64,000 nt of DNA from contig JAKSZT010053881.1 of assembly GCA_026826555.1 (NCBI GenBank), positions 11,098,667 through 11,162,666 on the forward strand, read 5' to 3'. The position numbers and the translations under genes were made by a program. The notes below the pieces were generated by a model that was given only the letters and a program-made list of their open reading frames with translations, had not been told where the DNA came from and did not search any database. This DNA comes from Tolypeutes matacus (taxonomy: Eukaryota > Chordata > Mammalia > Cingulata > Chlamyphoridae). Positions 11,401 through 23,308 of this stretch are shown here, one piece after another (the first letter of the stretch is position 1; every line of letters starts with the position of its first letter).

Positions 11401-12224
11401 GAGTCTTTAGTGTTCTGAAGTCCTTTGTAGGTGATGATAGATTAGGGGATAGGTTTTGGGGTTCAAGAAGCCCTAAACAAGCTGAAGCCAAAATGATAAC
11501 GTTAAAAGAGATAAATACAAACTTTAGTACTTGAGCTAAAGATATTTTACAGGTTGGGGAAGAACTGACTTAAGGCAGTATATATGGATTTACTTGACTG
11601 ATAACTTGGTTATGTGACTGGCAAAATAGCTAGTGAAATCTTAGGCCATATTAATAGATTTATGTAGAACAAAGGAATTGTAGCCTGTACTGGTTAGACC
11701 ATAACTGTGTATTGATTTTAGCTTTGTTTTAGATTTTTAGAGGGCACTTGTCTAGAGGAGGTTGCCAAAGGAAACTCCCTGTGAAAGTGAACTGTATTGC
11801 TCTTTCAGAGGCTATGAAACAGATAAGAATGAAGTTTAGTTTAAAAAATAAAATAACTATTGAATGCCTATGATATGGGAAGCACACCGTGCTTTATATG
11901 GTGAGATTTATGAAGGTTTAGGTCGGTCCCTACCCTGATGGAATGTAAGAGGCATTATGAGGTGGTACTACTTTCCTAATTCCAAAATATTCCCCTACAT
12001 TGTTATCACTGTCCAGAATGTTCTTTGACCAGTTCCTATCAACTCCCTCCCCTTAGACTATGCATTCTGGATGTTATCTTTCTTATGGAACTAGCACCTT
12101 ATATTACAACCATTTCTTGTCCATTCAAATATTTGGAAAGTAATCATGGTATAAAAAGGAATTGTCATGTTTATCATTGTATTATAGATGTTGCTGCCAT
12201 TAGTTAAGGAGGGCAAGAGCTAGC
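8461..12224. other. Intron 1, 5' part; only faint old repeats
   Basis: The CpG density falls away after 8460 and the sequence becomes AT-rich. Around 10080 and 11840-11940 there are phrases like those of old L2/MIR elements, but too decayed for firm calls. No exon, RNA gene or recent repeat is seen. Confidence 0.4.
11840..11945. repeat. L2/MIR-like fragment
   Basis: The text ATTGAATGCCTATGATATGG..GGTCCCTACCCTGATGGAATG matches the familiar form of old L2-type elements (size, loss and CCCTACCCT phrase). Highly diverged. Confidence 0.45.
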
Positions 12225-12376
12225 ACTCCACCTTTCTTTTCTGACTATATTTAGGTAGAACCTGGAGACTGCCTCTAATCAATTTCTCCTTTGCATTGCT
12301 ACTCCACCTTTCTTTTCTGACTATATTTAGGTAGAACCTGGAGACTGCCTCTAATCAATTTCTCCTTTGCATTGCT
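12225..12376. repeat. Perfect 76-bp tandem duplication
   Basis: Copy one is 12225-12300 and copy two 12301-12376. They are identical by eye and a partial third start (ACTCC) follows. It is not a microsatellite; it looks like a single recent duplication or an assembly artefact. Confidence 0.95.
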
Positions 12377-14325
12377 ACTCCCTACTTAACTCATTTCCAC
12401 TCACTTTTGCTGCCTTTTAAAAACTGTCCCTTTCTCCTTCAGACTATAAATTGTGGGTTTGACTGGAAACTTAAAAACCCATTCTACCAATTATTTCTAT
12501 ATTTTAGACCCTGTTTGTGGATGAAAATAAGGCATTTGCAAGTGGTATCTTATTTAATAATCTTTAATCTTTAAACATTTTCAATTCAGTAGCAAAAAAA
12601 AAATCCGTCTTGGAGAACATAATCATATCTGCAGCAAATTAAAAACTATAGGAAAAGAGAATTATGTAAAGGTTCTGTTTTAGAGGAGGCAAAAGTTTCA
12701 TTTTTCAGTTCAGGGCATGTACATCTGACATATCAAAAGAATGTAGAAAGAAAGACTGATGCTTGTCCATTCAACAGATGTTGATTCTGTGCCTTCTGTG
12801 GTTTAGGCACCAGGCTAGGTTTTGTAGGGCATACCAAAAGGAATCAATTAGATATTAGCATGAGCCTCATATAGCTTATGTAGGGAAATAAGATTTAAGT
12901 AAGTAACCAGAAAGCAAGTGAAAGTAGTATGAATTTAGAACTGTGAAAAATTACTTACTCTATATATCACAGGGAATGATTTAGGAAGATCCTTGAGTCT
13001 GTATTATGTGACCTGGATTTTGGAATAAGGAGGATTATTCATGTCCCCAGTTGAGGGTGAGTGCCCTAAAGAGGAATCAGTGGGAGTTCCTAAGAAGTTC
13101 TTGGAGGGCAGAGATCATGTCGTTTTCATTGCTGTCTCCTCAGCTGTCAGCATGCTGCCTGCCATAGAGCCTAACATTAGTATGAGCTTTAATGAATGTT
13201 TGCAGGACTGATGGGCATGTAGTGGTTAGGTTTGACTTGAATTTGAGTGTAGGATGCCTGAAAGTCATGATGAAGGATATTTTGGGACCAGGTTAAGAAG
13301 TTTTTCTGACTGAATGCTTGGTTCATTAACCTATTTTATGTATGTGTGTATGTTTGTGTTTGAGTAGTTATACATTAATATATAATAACCCAATTTTCAG
13401 ATCACTAAAAAAATCTACAGAAGGAAAACTTAGTTTGTGTTAGTGGAAAAGATTACCTCTTCCTTCTCAATCCTTTGGGGAATCCCCTGGGTTTTAGAAG
13501 ATGAAAGTTAAATTGACTTTCATCACTCCTGAAAGAATATTTGAAAGAAGTTGGTTGCTTTAATAATATGTTATTGGTTTTGAAATTAGTGTTGTATTTT
13601 TTACATATATTAATTATCAGGGTATGTATTACAACTTGTTTATAATGTTTTTCCTTTTCCCCTTATCCATACTTAGTATTTTTAATTCTATATCCGTTTA
13701 GTTTAGTTACTAGTACTTTTTTAGGGGGTGGGGTGGGGGAGAGGGACACTCATTGGGAAAATGCAGTAAATTTTTACCCTCTCCATTTCTGCTTTAATTA
13801 CTACTTCGATGAGCTGATTTTATGCATTGATATAATAAGAGAAGTTGCTAATATTGATAACAAGTATAAGGGAAATTTTTCCTTAAGTTCTTGGGAAAGA
13901 ACTAAATACCTCATGGAAGATGTGAAATATTAGTATTATCTACTTGTTATCATTTGAAAAAGTATAATTCTAAAGAGTTTTTGGCATACCATTATTTTGT
14001 TGTTTTGGGGCAGTAAAGATCCTCTGTTTTGTCCCTGCTGGATGCCCAATTTGAATCAAAGGAAGTGGCATATAGTATGCCTTCAGCTATTCATTAAATT
14101 AGGGAATCAATGAATTGCGATGACATTATCATAAAAATACGTTTTGAATGCTATGGTTGTTTAGTGTGTTTTTTTAAAAAACCAAATTGTATACTAATCT
14201 TACCTTTGTTTAACCTTAGGAATCCTTTCTGTAATCTAGGAAAATAACTAGTTGTATCTTTTGATATGAAACTTTTCTTTTTATTTAGGTCTGGGATTCT
14301 TATTTCCTTGATTATTTGAATATAA
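12377..14325. other. Intronic stretch with decayed L2/MIR-like pieces
   Basis: Around 12765-12930, 13085-13210 (GGGCAGAGATCATGTC.. phrase) and 14020-14110 the text resembles L2 3' ends. The rest is AT-rich and unrecognised. No exon is seen. Confidence 0.4.
13085..13210 (+). repeat. L2 3'-end-like fragment
   Basis: The order GAGGGCAGAGATCATGTC, then a CTGTCTCCTCAGC phrase, then AATGAATGTTTGCAGG matches the well-known 3' end of mammalian L2. Confidence 0.55.
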
Positions 14326-14330
14326 TTGAT

Positions 14331-14864
14331 TGTATTAGTCAGCCAAAGGGGTGCTAATGTGAAATACCAAAAATGGGTTGGTCTTTATAAAGGGTATTTA
14401 TTTGGGGTAGAAGTCCACAGATACCAGGCCATAAAGCGTTAAGTTTCTTCTCACCAAAGTTCATTGCCATGTGTTGGAGCAAGACAGCTGCTGACATTTG
14501 CCATGGTTCAGGCTTCTTGGGTTCCTCTCTTCCCCGGGCTGCATTTCTCTCCGGACTTAGCTCTTCTGGTTTCTCCACAAGGTTGGCTGTAGACTATCCA
14601 GCGAACGGCTCACTTCTCTTCTTCTGGGGCCTTTTCTCCAACATCAAAACTGCTTCTCAAAAACTGCTTCAATTCTGTTCTTTGCCTTGCCTTTTATATT
14701 CGATTCCCCACCCACCAAGGGGTGGGGCTCAACACCCTACTGATGTGGCACAGTCAACGCCCTAATCATAACTTAATCATGCCCAGATTAACATATCAGT
14801 TCACAAGCATGATCCAATTATATTTTTGGAATTCATAATTACATCAAACTGCCCAACTGCAACA
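14331..14864 (-). mobile_element. Solo LTR (ERVL/MaLR-type), 534 bp
   Basis: The element begins TGTATTAGTC and ends CAACA, so it keeps TG..CA termini. It is flanked by a perfect 5-bp duplication, TTGAT, at 14326-14330 and 14865-14869. A second, diverged copy in the other orientation lies at 54769-55345. The 5-bp duplication is what ERVL/MaLR-class integration leaves. It holds no viral genes; it is an old non-coding LTR. Confidence 0.85.
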
Positions 14865-14869
14865 TTGAT

Positions 14870-15289
14870 TATCTTTAATAAAAGCACATTTCATGACCCA
14901 TTGGATTCTAAAAATGGGAGCAGCAAATAGTTTTTATGTGCTTTGACTAGTGATGGATAGTCATATAGAAGAATAATGTAAATTGAGAATATTAATGAAT
15001 TGTGGAAAAACTGACTTTTAGAGAGTACAAGTAATTAAAGTGATTCTGAGAAAATTTTGATAAAATTATAGTTGGTTGAGATTTTTTCTAGTATAAATTT
15101 TAAAAAAATCAAAATCATTGAAGTGAAACAGCTGTGGTTAATAGCTTTTAAATTAACACAAAAGCCACTACTTTTGAATCAATTTTCTACACTTAGACCA
15201 TGAACTCAGTTAAGTTAACATTCTTTACTACTTGTCAAGACTGCATATAATTAATATTTCAGTTAACTTTTTAAGACTAAAAATTCCTT
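14870..15289. other. AT-rich intron, nothing recognised
   Basis: No repeat or coding signal recognised between the solo LTR and the L1M. Confidence 0.4.
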
Positions 15290-16012
15290 TATTTCACCTT
15301 CATTAAAAGTATTTCATTAATATATAACATTCATACAGTTTATTTTTAAATGAATATGCTCATGTAACTCCAGATCAACTTATACCATCCCCAGTAAATA
15401 CTGGATGCCCTCTCCCCTCAAGGAAAGGTAACCACTATTCTAATTTATCACCATCGATTAGTTTTGTTGTTGTTTGTTTGTCTGTTTGTTTTTTTGGTAG
15501 GTTTTTTAACTTCATATCAATGATATCATATAATTTGTTCTCTTAAAAAAAATTTATTGTGGTAACACCCTTCCCCTCCCCTCCCCAAGATTTTGCCATT
15601 TTAACCATTTTTAAGTGTATAATTCAAGGGCACTAATTACATTTGTGGTGTTGTGCTACCATTGCTACCATCCATTACCAAATCCTTTTCATCACCCTAA
15701 AAATAAACTCTATACCTATTATGCAGTAACTCTCCATTCTCTTCTTCCCCTAGCCCTTAGGAACCTCTAATCTTCTTTCTGTACCTAAAAATTTGCTTGT
15801 TCTAGATATTTCATATAAGTGGAGTCATAAAATATATGTCCTTTTGTGTCTGGCTTATTTCACTTATCATGTTTTTAAGGTTCATCCATGTTGTAGTATG
15901 TATCAGTACTTTATTCCTTTTTTATGGCTGAGTAACATTCCATTTTAAGGATATACCACATTTTGTTTAACCATTTAGCTGTTGATGGACAGTTGAGTTG
16001 CTTATACCTTTT
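15290..16012. mobile_element. Old L1M (3'-region type) fragment, first segment
   Basis: The text from about 15545 (ATTCAAGGGCACTAATTAC..), through the GGAACCTCTAATCTTCTTTC phrase and TTCATCCATGTTGTAGTATG, to GTTGATGGACAGTTGAGTTG is the widely dispersed L1M non-coding region shared by placental mammals. It resumes after each of the insertions listed below. Confidence 0.75.
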
Positions 16013-16216
16013 TTTGTTTTGTTTTGTTTTTTTGGTTTTTTTTTAAAGATTTTATTTATTTATTCATTTATCCCCCCCTTGCTGCTTGTGCTCGCTGGGT
16101 CAGCTAACCACGCCGTGCGGGCGGGCTTGCCTTCACCAGGAGGCCCGGGGAACTGAACCTGGGGCCTCCCATATGGTAAACGGGAGCCCTACTGATTGAG
16201 CCACAGCCGCTTCCCT
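16013..16216 (-). mobile_element. DAS-type SINE in L1M
   Basis: The reverse-strand unit has the GGTTCAGTTCC B box and a TAAATAAAATC-type tail. GCTTATACCTTTT occurs at 16000-16012 and 16217-16229 as a target-site duplication, and the L1M text continues across it. Confidence 0.9.
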
Positions 16217-16242
16217 GCTTATACCTTTTGAATAACATTATT

Positions 16243-16668
16243 CCCTTAGTTTCCCAGGTCTGCTACGACAGATACTACACAATTGCTTGGTTTAACAATA
16301 GAAATTTATTGTCTCACAGGTTAGGAGGCTAGAAGTCCAAAATCAAGGTATTGACAGGATCGCTTTCTCCAAAGTCCATGGCATTCTGGTGGTGCCTTGC
16401 TGGCAATCATTCTCCACCTCTGTCACATGGCCATCTGTCTTCTGCTCTGGCTTCTACTGACTGACTATCCAAATTTCCTCTGCTTATAGGGGTTTCAGTT
16501 ATATTGGATTAAGGCCTACCTGGATTCAGTTTGGTCTTATCCAAATTGGATCTTTGAAGATCCTGTTTAGAGATGAGTCCACACCCACAGGAGGGTGGGA
16601 GTGGTGCACATTAGGACTTGAACATATCTTTGTGGGGGACATGATTCAATTTACCATAATTGAATTTA
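16243..16668 (-). mobile_element. MLT1-type LTR (ERVL-MaLR), old
   Basis: Start TTAGTTTCCCAGGTCTGCTA, then the GAAATTTATTGTCTCACAG phrase and the AGGCTAGAAGTCCAAAATCA phrase, to GGGGGACATGATTCAATTTA: this is the reverse complement of the MLT1 LTR pattern. It interrupts the L1M. Confidence 0.75.
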
Positions 16669-17134
16669 CCAGAGTTGCAATGAACATAGGTGTTCAGGTA
16701 TACCTTGTGTTATTGTGCTTTGTTTTATCACACTTTGCAGATACAGCTCTTTTTTTTTTTTTTTTTTTTCTCTTAAGCAAACTTAAGGTCACTGGCAACC
16801 CAGTGTCCAGCAAATCTTTTGGTGCTATTTTTCCAACAGCATGGGCTCACTTCCTCTCTCTGTCACATCTTGGTAATTCTCACAGTATTTCAAATGTTTT
16901 TATTATTATTGTAGCTGGTAATATGATTTGTGATCAGTCATCTTTGATGTTACTGTTGTAATTGTTTTGAGGTGCCATAAACCATGCCTGCATAAGATGG
17001 CAAACTTAATTGATAAGTAATGTGTGTGTTCTGGTTGCTCCAATGACCAGTCATTCCCCCAGACTTTCCTTCTTGGGCCTTCCCGTTCCTGGAAACACAA
17101 CAATTTTGAAATTAGACCAGCCAATAACTCTACA

Positions 17135-18863
17135 GTGGCCTCTAAGTGCTCAAGTGAAAAGGAAGAGTCATGTGTCTTTAACTTGAAATCAGAAGCTAGA
17201 AATGATTAAGCTTAGTTAGGAAGATATATGGAAAGCTGATCCAGGCTGAAAGCTAGTTCTTGCACCAAATAGCCAAGTTGTGAATGCAAATGACAAGTTC
17301 TTGAAGGAAATTAAAAGTGCTACTTCCATGAACACACAAATGATAAGAAATGGAAACAGCCTTATTGTTGATAAGGATAATGTTTCAGTGGTCTGGATAG
17401 AAGATCAGACCAGCCACAACATTCCCTTAAGCCAAAGCCTAATCCAGAGCAAGACCCTAACACTCTTCAATTCTGTGAAGGCTGAGAGAGATGAGGAAAC
17501 TGCAGAAGAAAAGTTTGAAGGTAGAAGAGGTTGGGTTCATGAGGTTTAAGGAAAGAAGCAATCTCCATAACATAAAAATACAAAGTGAGGCAGTAAGTGC
17601 TGATGTCAAAGTGGCAGCAAGTTATCCAGAAGGTTTAGTTAAGATAATTGATGATGGTGGCTGCACTAAACAACAGATGTTCAGTGTAGATGGAACAGCC
17701 TTCTATTGGAAGAAGATGCCATCTAGGACTTTCATAACTAGAGAGGAGAAGACAGTGTCTGGCTTCAAAGCTTCAAAGGGCAGGCTGACTCTCTTTTTAG
17801 GGGCTAATGCAGCTGGTGACTTTAATTTAAAACCAGTGCTCATTTACCATTCTGAAAATCCTAGGGCCCTTAAGATATATGCCAAATCTGTTCTGCCTAT
17901 GCTCCAAAAATAGAACAGTGAAGCCTGGATGATAGCATATCTATTTATAACATGATTTACTGAATATTTAAGCCCACTGTTGAGACCTACTGCTCAGAGA
18001 AAAAAAATTCCTTTCAGAATACTACTGTTTATTGACAATGCACCCAAGAGCTCTGATGGAGGTGGACAACAATGAATGTTGTTTTTGTACCTACTAACAC
18101 TACATCCATTCTGTAACCCATGGATCAAGACTTACTTATTTCAAGTCTTATTATTTGAGAAATATATTTCATAAGGCTATAGCTGCCAGGATAGTGATTC
18201 CTCTCATGGATCTGGGCAAAGTCAAGTGAAAATCTCCTGGAAAGGATTCACCATTCTAGATGTCATGAAGAACATTTGTAATTCACGAGAGTAGGTCCAA
18301 ATATCAACATTAACATGAGTTTGGAAAAAAGTTGAATCCAGCTCTTGTGGATGACTTCAGTGGAGGAAGTAACTGCAAATGTGGTGGAAATAGCAAGAGA
18401 ACTAGAATTAGAAGTGAAGCCTGAAGATGTGACTGAATTGCTACAGTCTCATGATAAAACTTGAATGGATGAGGAGTTGCTTCTTATGGGTGAACAAAGA
18501 AAGTAGTTTTTTGAAATGGAATCTGCTCCTGGTGAAGGTACTGTGAACATGTTGAAAGGATAACAAAGAATTTAGAATATTACATCAACTTAGTTGATAG
18601 AGCAGCCCCAGGGTTTGTGAGGATTGACTCCAATTTTGAAAGAAGTTCTGTTGTAGGTGAAATGCTATCAGACAGCATTGCATGCTACAGAGAAATCTTT
18701 CATGAAAGGAAAAGTTGATCCATGAGGCAAGTTTCATTTTAAGAAATTGCCACAGCCACCCCAGGCTTCACCTACCACTCTGATCAGTCAGCAGCATTAA
18801 CATTGAGGCAAAACTCTACCAGCAAAAAGATTACAGCTTGCTGAAGGCTTAGATGATGGTTAG
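17135..18863 (+). pseudogene. Tigger1 transposase (TIGD1-related), broken
   Basis: The frame is cut by stops and frameshifts. Recognisable parts are the [20 protein letters not shown] stretch (near 17395-17455), the [12 protein letters not shown] motif (near 17539), [16 protein letters not shown] (near 17685), the [20 protein letters not shown] block (near 17801-17860) and an IDNAP motif (near 18036). In pogo-family DDE enzymes the aspartates in VDxTAFYWKK and IDNAP are catalytic; both codons survive, but the reading frame between them is interrupted. The expected start codon reads GTG at 17135. This is a dead mobile-element gene and not the domesticated TIGD1. Confidence 0.85.
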
Positions 18864-18958
18864 CATTTTTTAGTAATAAAGTATATTTTTATTAAGGTAT
18901 GCATATTGATTTTTTAGAAATAAAGCTATTGCACACTTCATAGAGAAATTGGGATTTT

Positions 18959-19062
18959 TTTTTTTTTTTTTTTTTTTTTACCGGGAGGTCCCAGGGATCG
19001 AACCCAGGTCCCTCCATATGGGAGACGGATGCCCAACCAGTTGAGCCACATCCGACCCCCAA
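18959..19062 (-). mobile_element. DAS-type SINE monomer in Tigger1
   Basis: Its T run (18958-18979) is the reversed A-tail, followed by a GGGATCGAACCCAGG B-box region and CCACATCCGACCCCC. ACTTCATAG lies on both sides (18933-18941 and near 19061-19069), but about 17 bases lie between the left copy and the tail. Confidence 0.85.
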
Positions 19063-19206
19063 CTTCATAGACTACAGTATAGTGTAAACATAACATATAT
19101 GTACTGGAAAACCAAAAAATTTGTGTGACTTACTTTATTTTGTGATATTCACTTTATTACAGTGGTCTGGCATTGAACCCACAATATCTCTGAGTTATTG
19201 CTTGCA

Positions 19207-20150
19207 GAAGTATCTGTTTGATGCCTATTTTCAATTCTTTTGGGTATATACTTATAAGTGGAATTGCCAGACCTTATGGTAATTCTGCTTAAATTTTCGA
19301 GGAACCCATATGTACTCTTTCTCTCTCTTTTTTTTTTTAAAGATTTATTTATTTATTTATTTCTCCCCCTGGTTTTTTTGTTTGTTTGTTTGTTTGTTTT
19401 TGTTTTTGGTGCTTGCTGTCTGCTCTCTGTGTACATTTGCTGTGTGTTCTTCTGTGTCTGCTTGTCTCCTCTTTAGGCAGCACTGAATCCGGGACCTTCT
19501 GGAGTGGGAGAGAGGTGCTTAGTCTCTTGCGCCACCTCAGCTCCCGGGTCTGCTGTGTCTCTTATTGTCTCTGCTCTGTGTCTCTTTTGGTTGCGTCATC
19601 TTGCTGTACCAGCTCTCCACTCGGGCCAGCACTCCTGCATGGGCCAGCTCTCTGCTTGGGCCAGCTTGTCACGCTGGCCAGCTTGCCTTTACCAGAAGGT
19701 CCCTGGAATCGAACCCTGGACCTCCCATATGGTAGGCGGGAGCCCAATCACTTGAGCCACATCCACTTCCCTCCATATGTACTCTTTTGTGTCTGAATTT
19801 TTCCATTTAATATTATGTTGTGAGAACCATCTTTCTTAGTTTGTAGAATTCTTTTGCATATGTAGGATTTGTATTTGCTTTTGCCATGTTACTACTAGTC
19901 TGGGACCATCGTAACTCAAGTTCAGGATTTGAAATTCTTGTGTGGTTGTTGGATTTATTTTTTCTGTCTCTGTATTTGTTATGATGTCAAAAAGAGGTCC
20001 TAATTTTCCAGGATTGACAAACATCTTCAGGGCAAAAGCGTTTTCTATATTCTTTTACTTTTCTGGGTTCTTATTTTTAATTCCCCTGTGACTTTGTAAT
20101 TTCCTCATGTCTTGTTTGGGATGCTTTAACATTTTAAAAATAAATTTTAT
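19207..20150. mobile_element. Old L1M fragment, continuation, split by a SINE
   Basis: TTCTTTTGGGTATATACTTA..GTGGAATTGCCAGACCTTATGGTAATTCTG continues the L1M text broken at 16012-16690. The part after 19788 is less clear. Confidence 0.6.
19321..19772 (-). mobile_element. DAS-type SINE, long dimeric form
   Basis: Two reverse-strand units joined by a GACGCAACC..-type linker with repeated CTGGCCC phrases. CCATATGTACTCTTT at 19306-19320 and 19773-19787 is a perfect 15-bp target-site duplication. Confidence 0.92.
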
Positions 20151-20194
20151 CCAGATTTTTGAAGTTTTGATCCAGCAAGATAGTGATAGTTGAA

Positions 20195-21405
20195 AGAAAA
20201 ATCCAGGGCCAGATCGTTTCACATTAACATATTGAAGGAAAAAGCCACATGATCATCTCAGTTGATGCAGAAAAGGCATTTGCCAAAACCCAGCATCCTT
20301 TCTTGATAAAAACACTTTGAAAGATAAGAATAGAAGGAAAATTCCTCAATATGATAAAGGGTATATATGAAAAACCCACAGCCAACATCCTACTCAATGG
20401 GGAGAGATTGGAAGCTTTTCCTCTAAGATCGGGAACAAGACAACAATGCCCATATTCAACATTGTGCTTGAAGTTCTAGCTAGAGCAATTAGACAAGAAA
20501 ATTTAAAAAGGCGTCCAAATAAGGGAAGTAAAAGTCTCACTATTCCAGGATGACATGGTTCTATATTTAGAAAATTCTAAAATGTCTATGAAAAAGATAC
20601 TTGAACTAATAAGTTCAGCAAAGTGGCAGGATACAAGATCAACATGCAAAAGTCAGTAATATTTCTGTATACTAGTATTGAACACTCTGAGAAGGAAATC
20701 GGGGAAAAAATTCCATTTACAATAGCAACAAAAAGACTCAAATACCTAGGAATCATTTTAACCAAAGAAGTACGGGACCTATATGCAGAAAACTACAAAA
20801 CAATGCTAAAAGAAATCTATGAAGACTTAAACAAATGGAAAGACATTCTGTGTTCACAGTTGGAAGACTAAATATTGTGAAGATGTCAATCTTACCCAAA
20901 CTGATTTATAGATTCAAAATACAATACCATTCAAAATTCCAACAGCCTACTTTACAGAAATAGAAAAGGCAAATACCAAATTTATTTGGAAGGGAAAGTG
21001 CACCCAAATAGCCAAAAGCATTCTAAAAAAGAAAAGTAATATGGGAGGAATTTCACTGACTGACCTTGAAACATATTACATAACTACAGTGGTCAAAACA
21101 GCATGGTATTTGCATAAAGATAGACACATCAGTGGAATAGAATTGAGAGTCCAGAAATAAACCTTCATTTCTACCACAGTCTGGTTTTCAACACACCCAA
21201 GAAAGCCATGTTAATGGGATAAAACAGTCTGTTAACAAATGGTGCTGGGAGAACTGGATATCCATAACCTAAAGAATGAAAGAGGATCCCTATACAAGAA
21301 TCAACTCAAAATGGATCAAAGACCTAAATATAAAAGCCAGGACCATAAAACTATGAGAGAAAATGTAGGAAAACATCTTAAAGACCTTGTGGTAGGTCCT
21401 CCACA
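20195..21405 (+). pseudogene. L1 ORF2 fragment: reverse transcriptase to C-terminal region
   Basis: Translated pieces match L1 ORF2p in order: the [14 protein letters not shown] block near 20255, [10 protein letters not shown] near 20400, an FQDD catalytic motif near 20545 (usual form FADD, so A is changed to Q with both aspartates kept), then [10 protein letters not shown] and [14 protein letters not shown] (20620-20760), the [11 protein letters not shown] block near 20830, and the NKWCWENW-like region near 21235. Frameshifts and stops break it. It is truncated at both ends, with no 3' UTR or A-tail seen directly after it. Confidence 0.9.
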
Positions 21406-21418
21406 AAATTAAATACTT

Positions 21419-23293
21419 TTTTTAGCTAATAGACTTTATTTTTTAGAACAGTTTTAGATTTACCTAGAAATTGAGCAGATCATACAGAGTTCCCATATTA
21501 CCTCCCCACACATAGTTTCCCTATTATTAACATCTTACTTTAGCATACCCCTCTAATTAGAGTTGGTTGATGTTTTTCTCATGATTAGACTGGGGTGATA
21601 GATTTTGGGCAGGAAGATCATAGAAGTAAAGTGCCATTTTCATCACATCATTACAAGGGTATATACTACCAATAGGATGCATCACTGTCGAGTTTCTCTT
21701 GTAAAGTTGTTTCTGTGTACTCAGTCCCCAGCTTCCCATATTGTACTCTTTGGAAGGAAGCAAGTATGCAGAGCCATTTAAGGAGTGGGGAGTCATGCTT
21801 CCCTTCCTTAAGGGTGGAATATCTACATAATTTATTTGGAATTCTACATGCAAGATTTATCTTTTCTCTTCCCTCTATTAAGCTATTCAATTTTTTAAAA
21901 AAAGACTTGTTTATCCGCCCCCCCCCTCCCCGCTTGTGCTTGGTCTCTGCTCTTTCTCTCCATTTGCTGCTTATTTTTCTGTGTCTGTTTATATCCCTTT
22001 GTTGTGTCATCTTGCTGCGCTAGCTGTTCATGGATGTGGGCTGGCAGCTCTCTGCAGGCGCGGGCCAGCAGCTCTCTGCAGGCGCAGGCCAGCTTGCCTT
22101 CACCAGGAGACCCCGGGAATCAAACCCGGGGCCTTCCATATGGTAGATGGGAGCTCAATTGCTTGAGCTGTATCTGCTTCCTTATTCAATTTTTTATAAT
22201 ATCATATAGGTATGGACTCATGAATATTTCTTTTATACTTCAGGTTAAAATCCAGTACTACCTTATTAATTTTGTTGCTTTATTTCTTCCACCTTTGGCC
22301 ATTGGGTGGCTTTTCAGTTGGCTTCTCTGCTCCTTTGCATACTGTCATCAATAATTTGTTTTTACTACTTTCTTATTACAAGATACTCCAGTCTCAATTT
22401 GTGTATTTCTGCCTGAGGCCTAGAATGAGCCATTTATCCAAGGGGTCCTGGTTTCTTTTGTTGGAGAATGGTATTAGAAACCAAGATCTGGGCACCAAGT
22501 GTGCTAGTTGCTACTGGGGTGTCATTTCTTTAGTCTCTCTCAGCTGACAGAACAAATATATGTGTGTATACTAACCCATGTATATACACATATCTATAAA
22601 CATTTATGTATCTAACCGTCTATATCTATATCAAGGTAAACATGAATTACATGAGTTCTTACTGATGTCTCAAACTCTTAATCCATTGTCACATGTGGGT
22701 CAATCTAGCCTCCTCCCCTTGCTTATCTGTAAATCCCTATTTCTACAGCTCCCACTACCCACTATTCTTTTATTTAATTGTTCCATTTCAGTATGCATGT
22801 ATAGCAGTATCACAGTTGTTAACCCATAACTTTTATCAACTAGGGTACCGTGCTTTCGTTTAGTTCCTTTTGCCTTTAGTCTGTGGACTCTTCATCTTCA
22901 AAGTTACTTAGGTCAACAGCTTTTCTCCTACTCACTTCAGTGAGGTTATTTCATACATCTGTAATATAGTTAGATTCTCATCACAGTGCATTCTTTCCTG
23001 GGATGCTCTGATCCAAATGATTCTTTTTTTTTTTTTTTAACTTGCATACATTTGACACATTCTTTGTGCTGTAAAGTACTGTGGGTTTTGACAAATGCAT
23101 AATGTCATGGATCCATTTTACAGGACGCTACAGAATAGTTTCATTGCCCTAAAAATGCCCTGTGCTTCACCTATTCATATTTCTCCATTTCCCTGCTAGC
23201 AACCACATATCTTATTATAGTTTTGCCTTTTCTATAATGTCATATATTTGAATTATACAGTATATAGCCTTTTTGGATTGGCTTGTTTTGCTT
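21419..23293. mobile_element. Old L1M non-coding region, first segment
   Basis: The text AGAACAGTTTTAGATTTACC..GAGTTCCCATATTACC, the GACTGGGGTGATAGATTTTG phrase, GGAGAATGGTATTAGAAACC and finally GGGTTTTGACAAATGCATAA follows the eutherian L1M pattern over almost 2 kb. It is broken by a SINE (21898-22182) and by the insertion 23309-25205, and resumes at 25221. Confidence 0.75.
21898..22182 (-). mobile_element. DAS-type SINE in L1M
   Basis: Reverse-strand unit with two CGCGGGCCAGCAGCTCTCTG-like repeats in the linker. TATTCAATTTTTTA at 21884-21897 and 22183-22196 is the target-site duplication. Confidence 0.9.
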
Positions 23294-23308
23294 AGAAATA
23301 TGTGTTTA

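Larger units (their letters stand above)
16695..19206 (+). mobile_element. Tigger1 DNA transposon (pogo/Tc1-mariner), nearly full length
   Basis: The left terminal repeat CAGGTATACCTTG at 16695 and the 5' non-coding text follow the Tigger1 pattern, and the right end near 19140-19206 (TGGTCTGG..AACCCACAATATCTCTGAG) is the matching terminus. The length of about 2.4 kb without the inserted SINE equals the usual full length. The right terminal repeat is worn. It sits inside the L1M, so it is younger than that copy. Confidence 0.9.

Noticed and set aside
14331..14864. A complete endogenous retrovirus
   Set aside because: Only one LTR is present with a 5-bp duplication on both sides; no internal region or viral gene is seen.
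17135..18863. A TIGD1-like gene
   Set aside because: Terminal repeats of Tigger1 lie on both sides and the frame is broken by stops; it is transposon remnant, not the host gene.
20195..21405. Intact L1 ORF2
   Set aside because: Frameshifts and stops occur in every part and both ends are missing.
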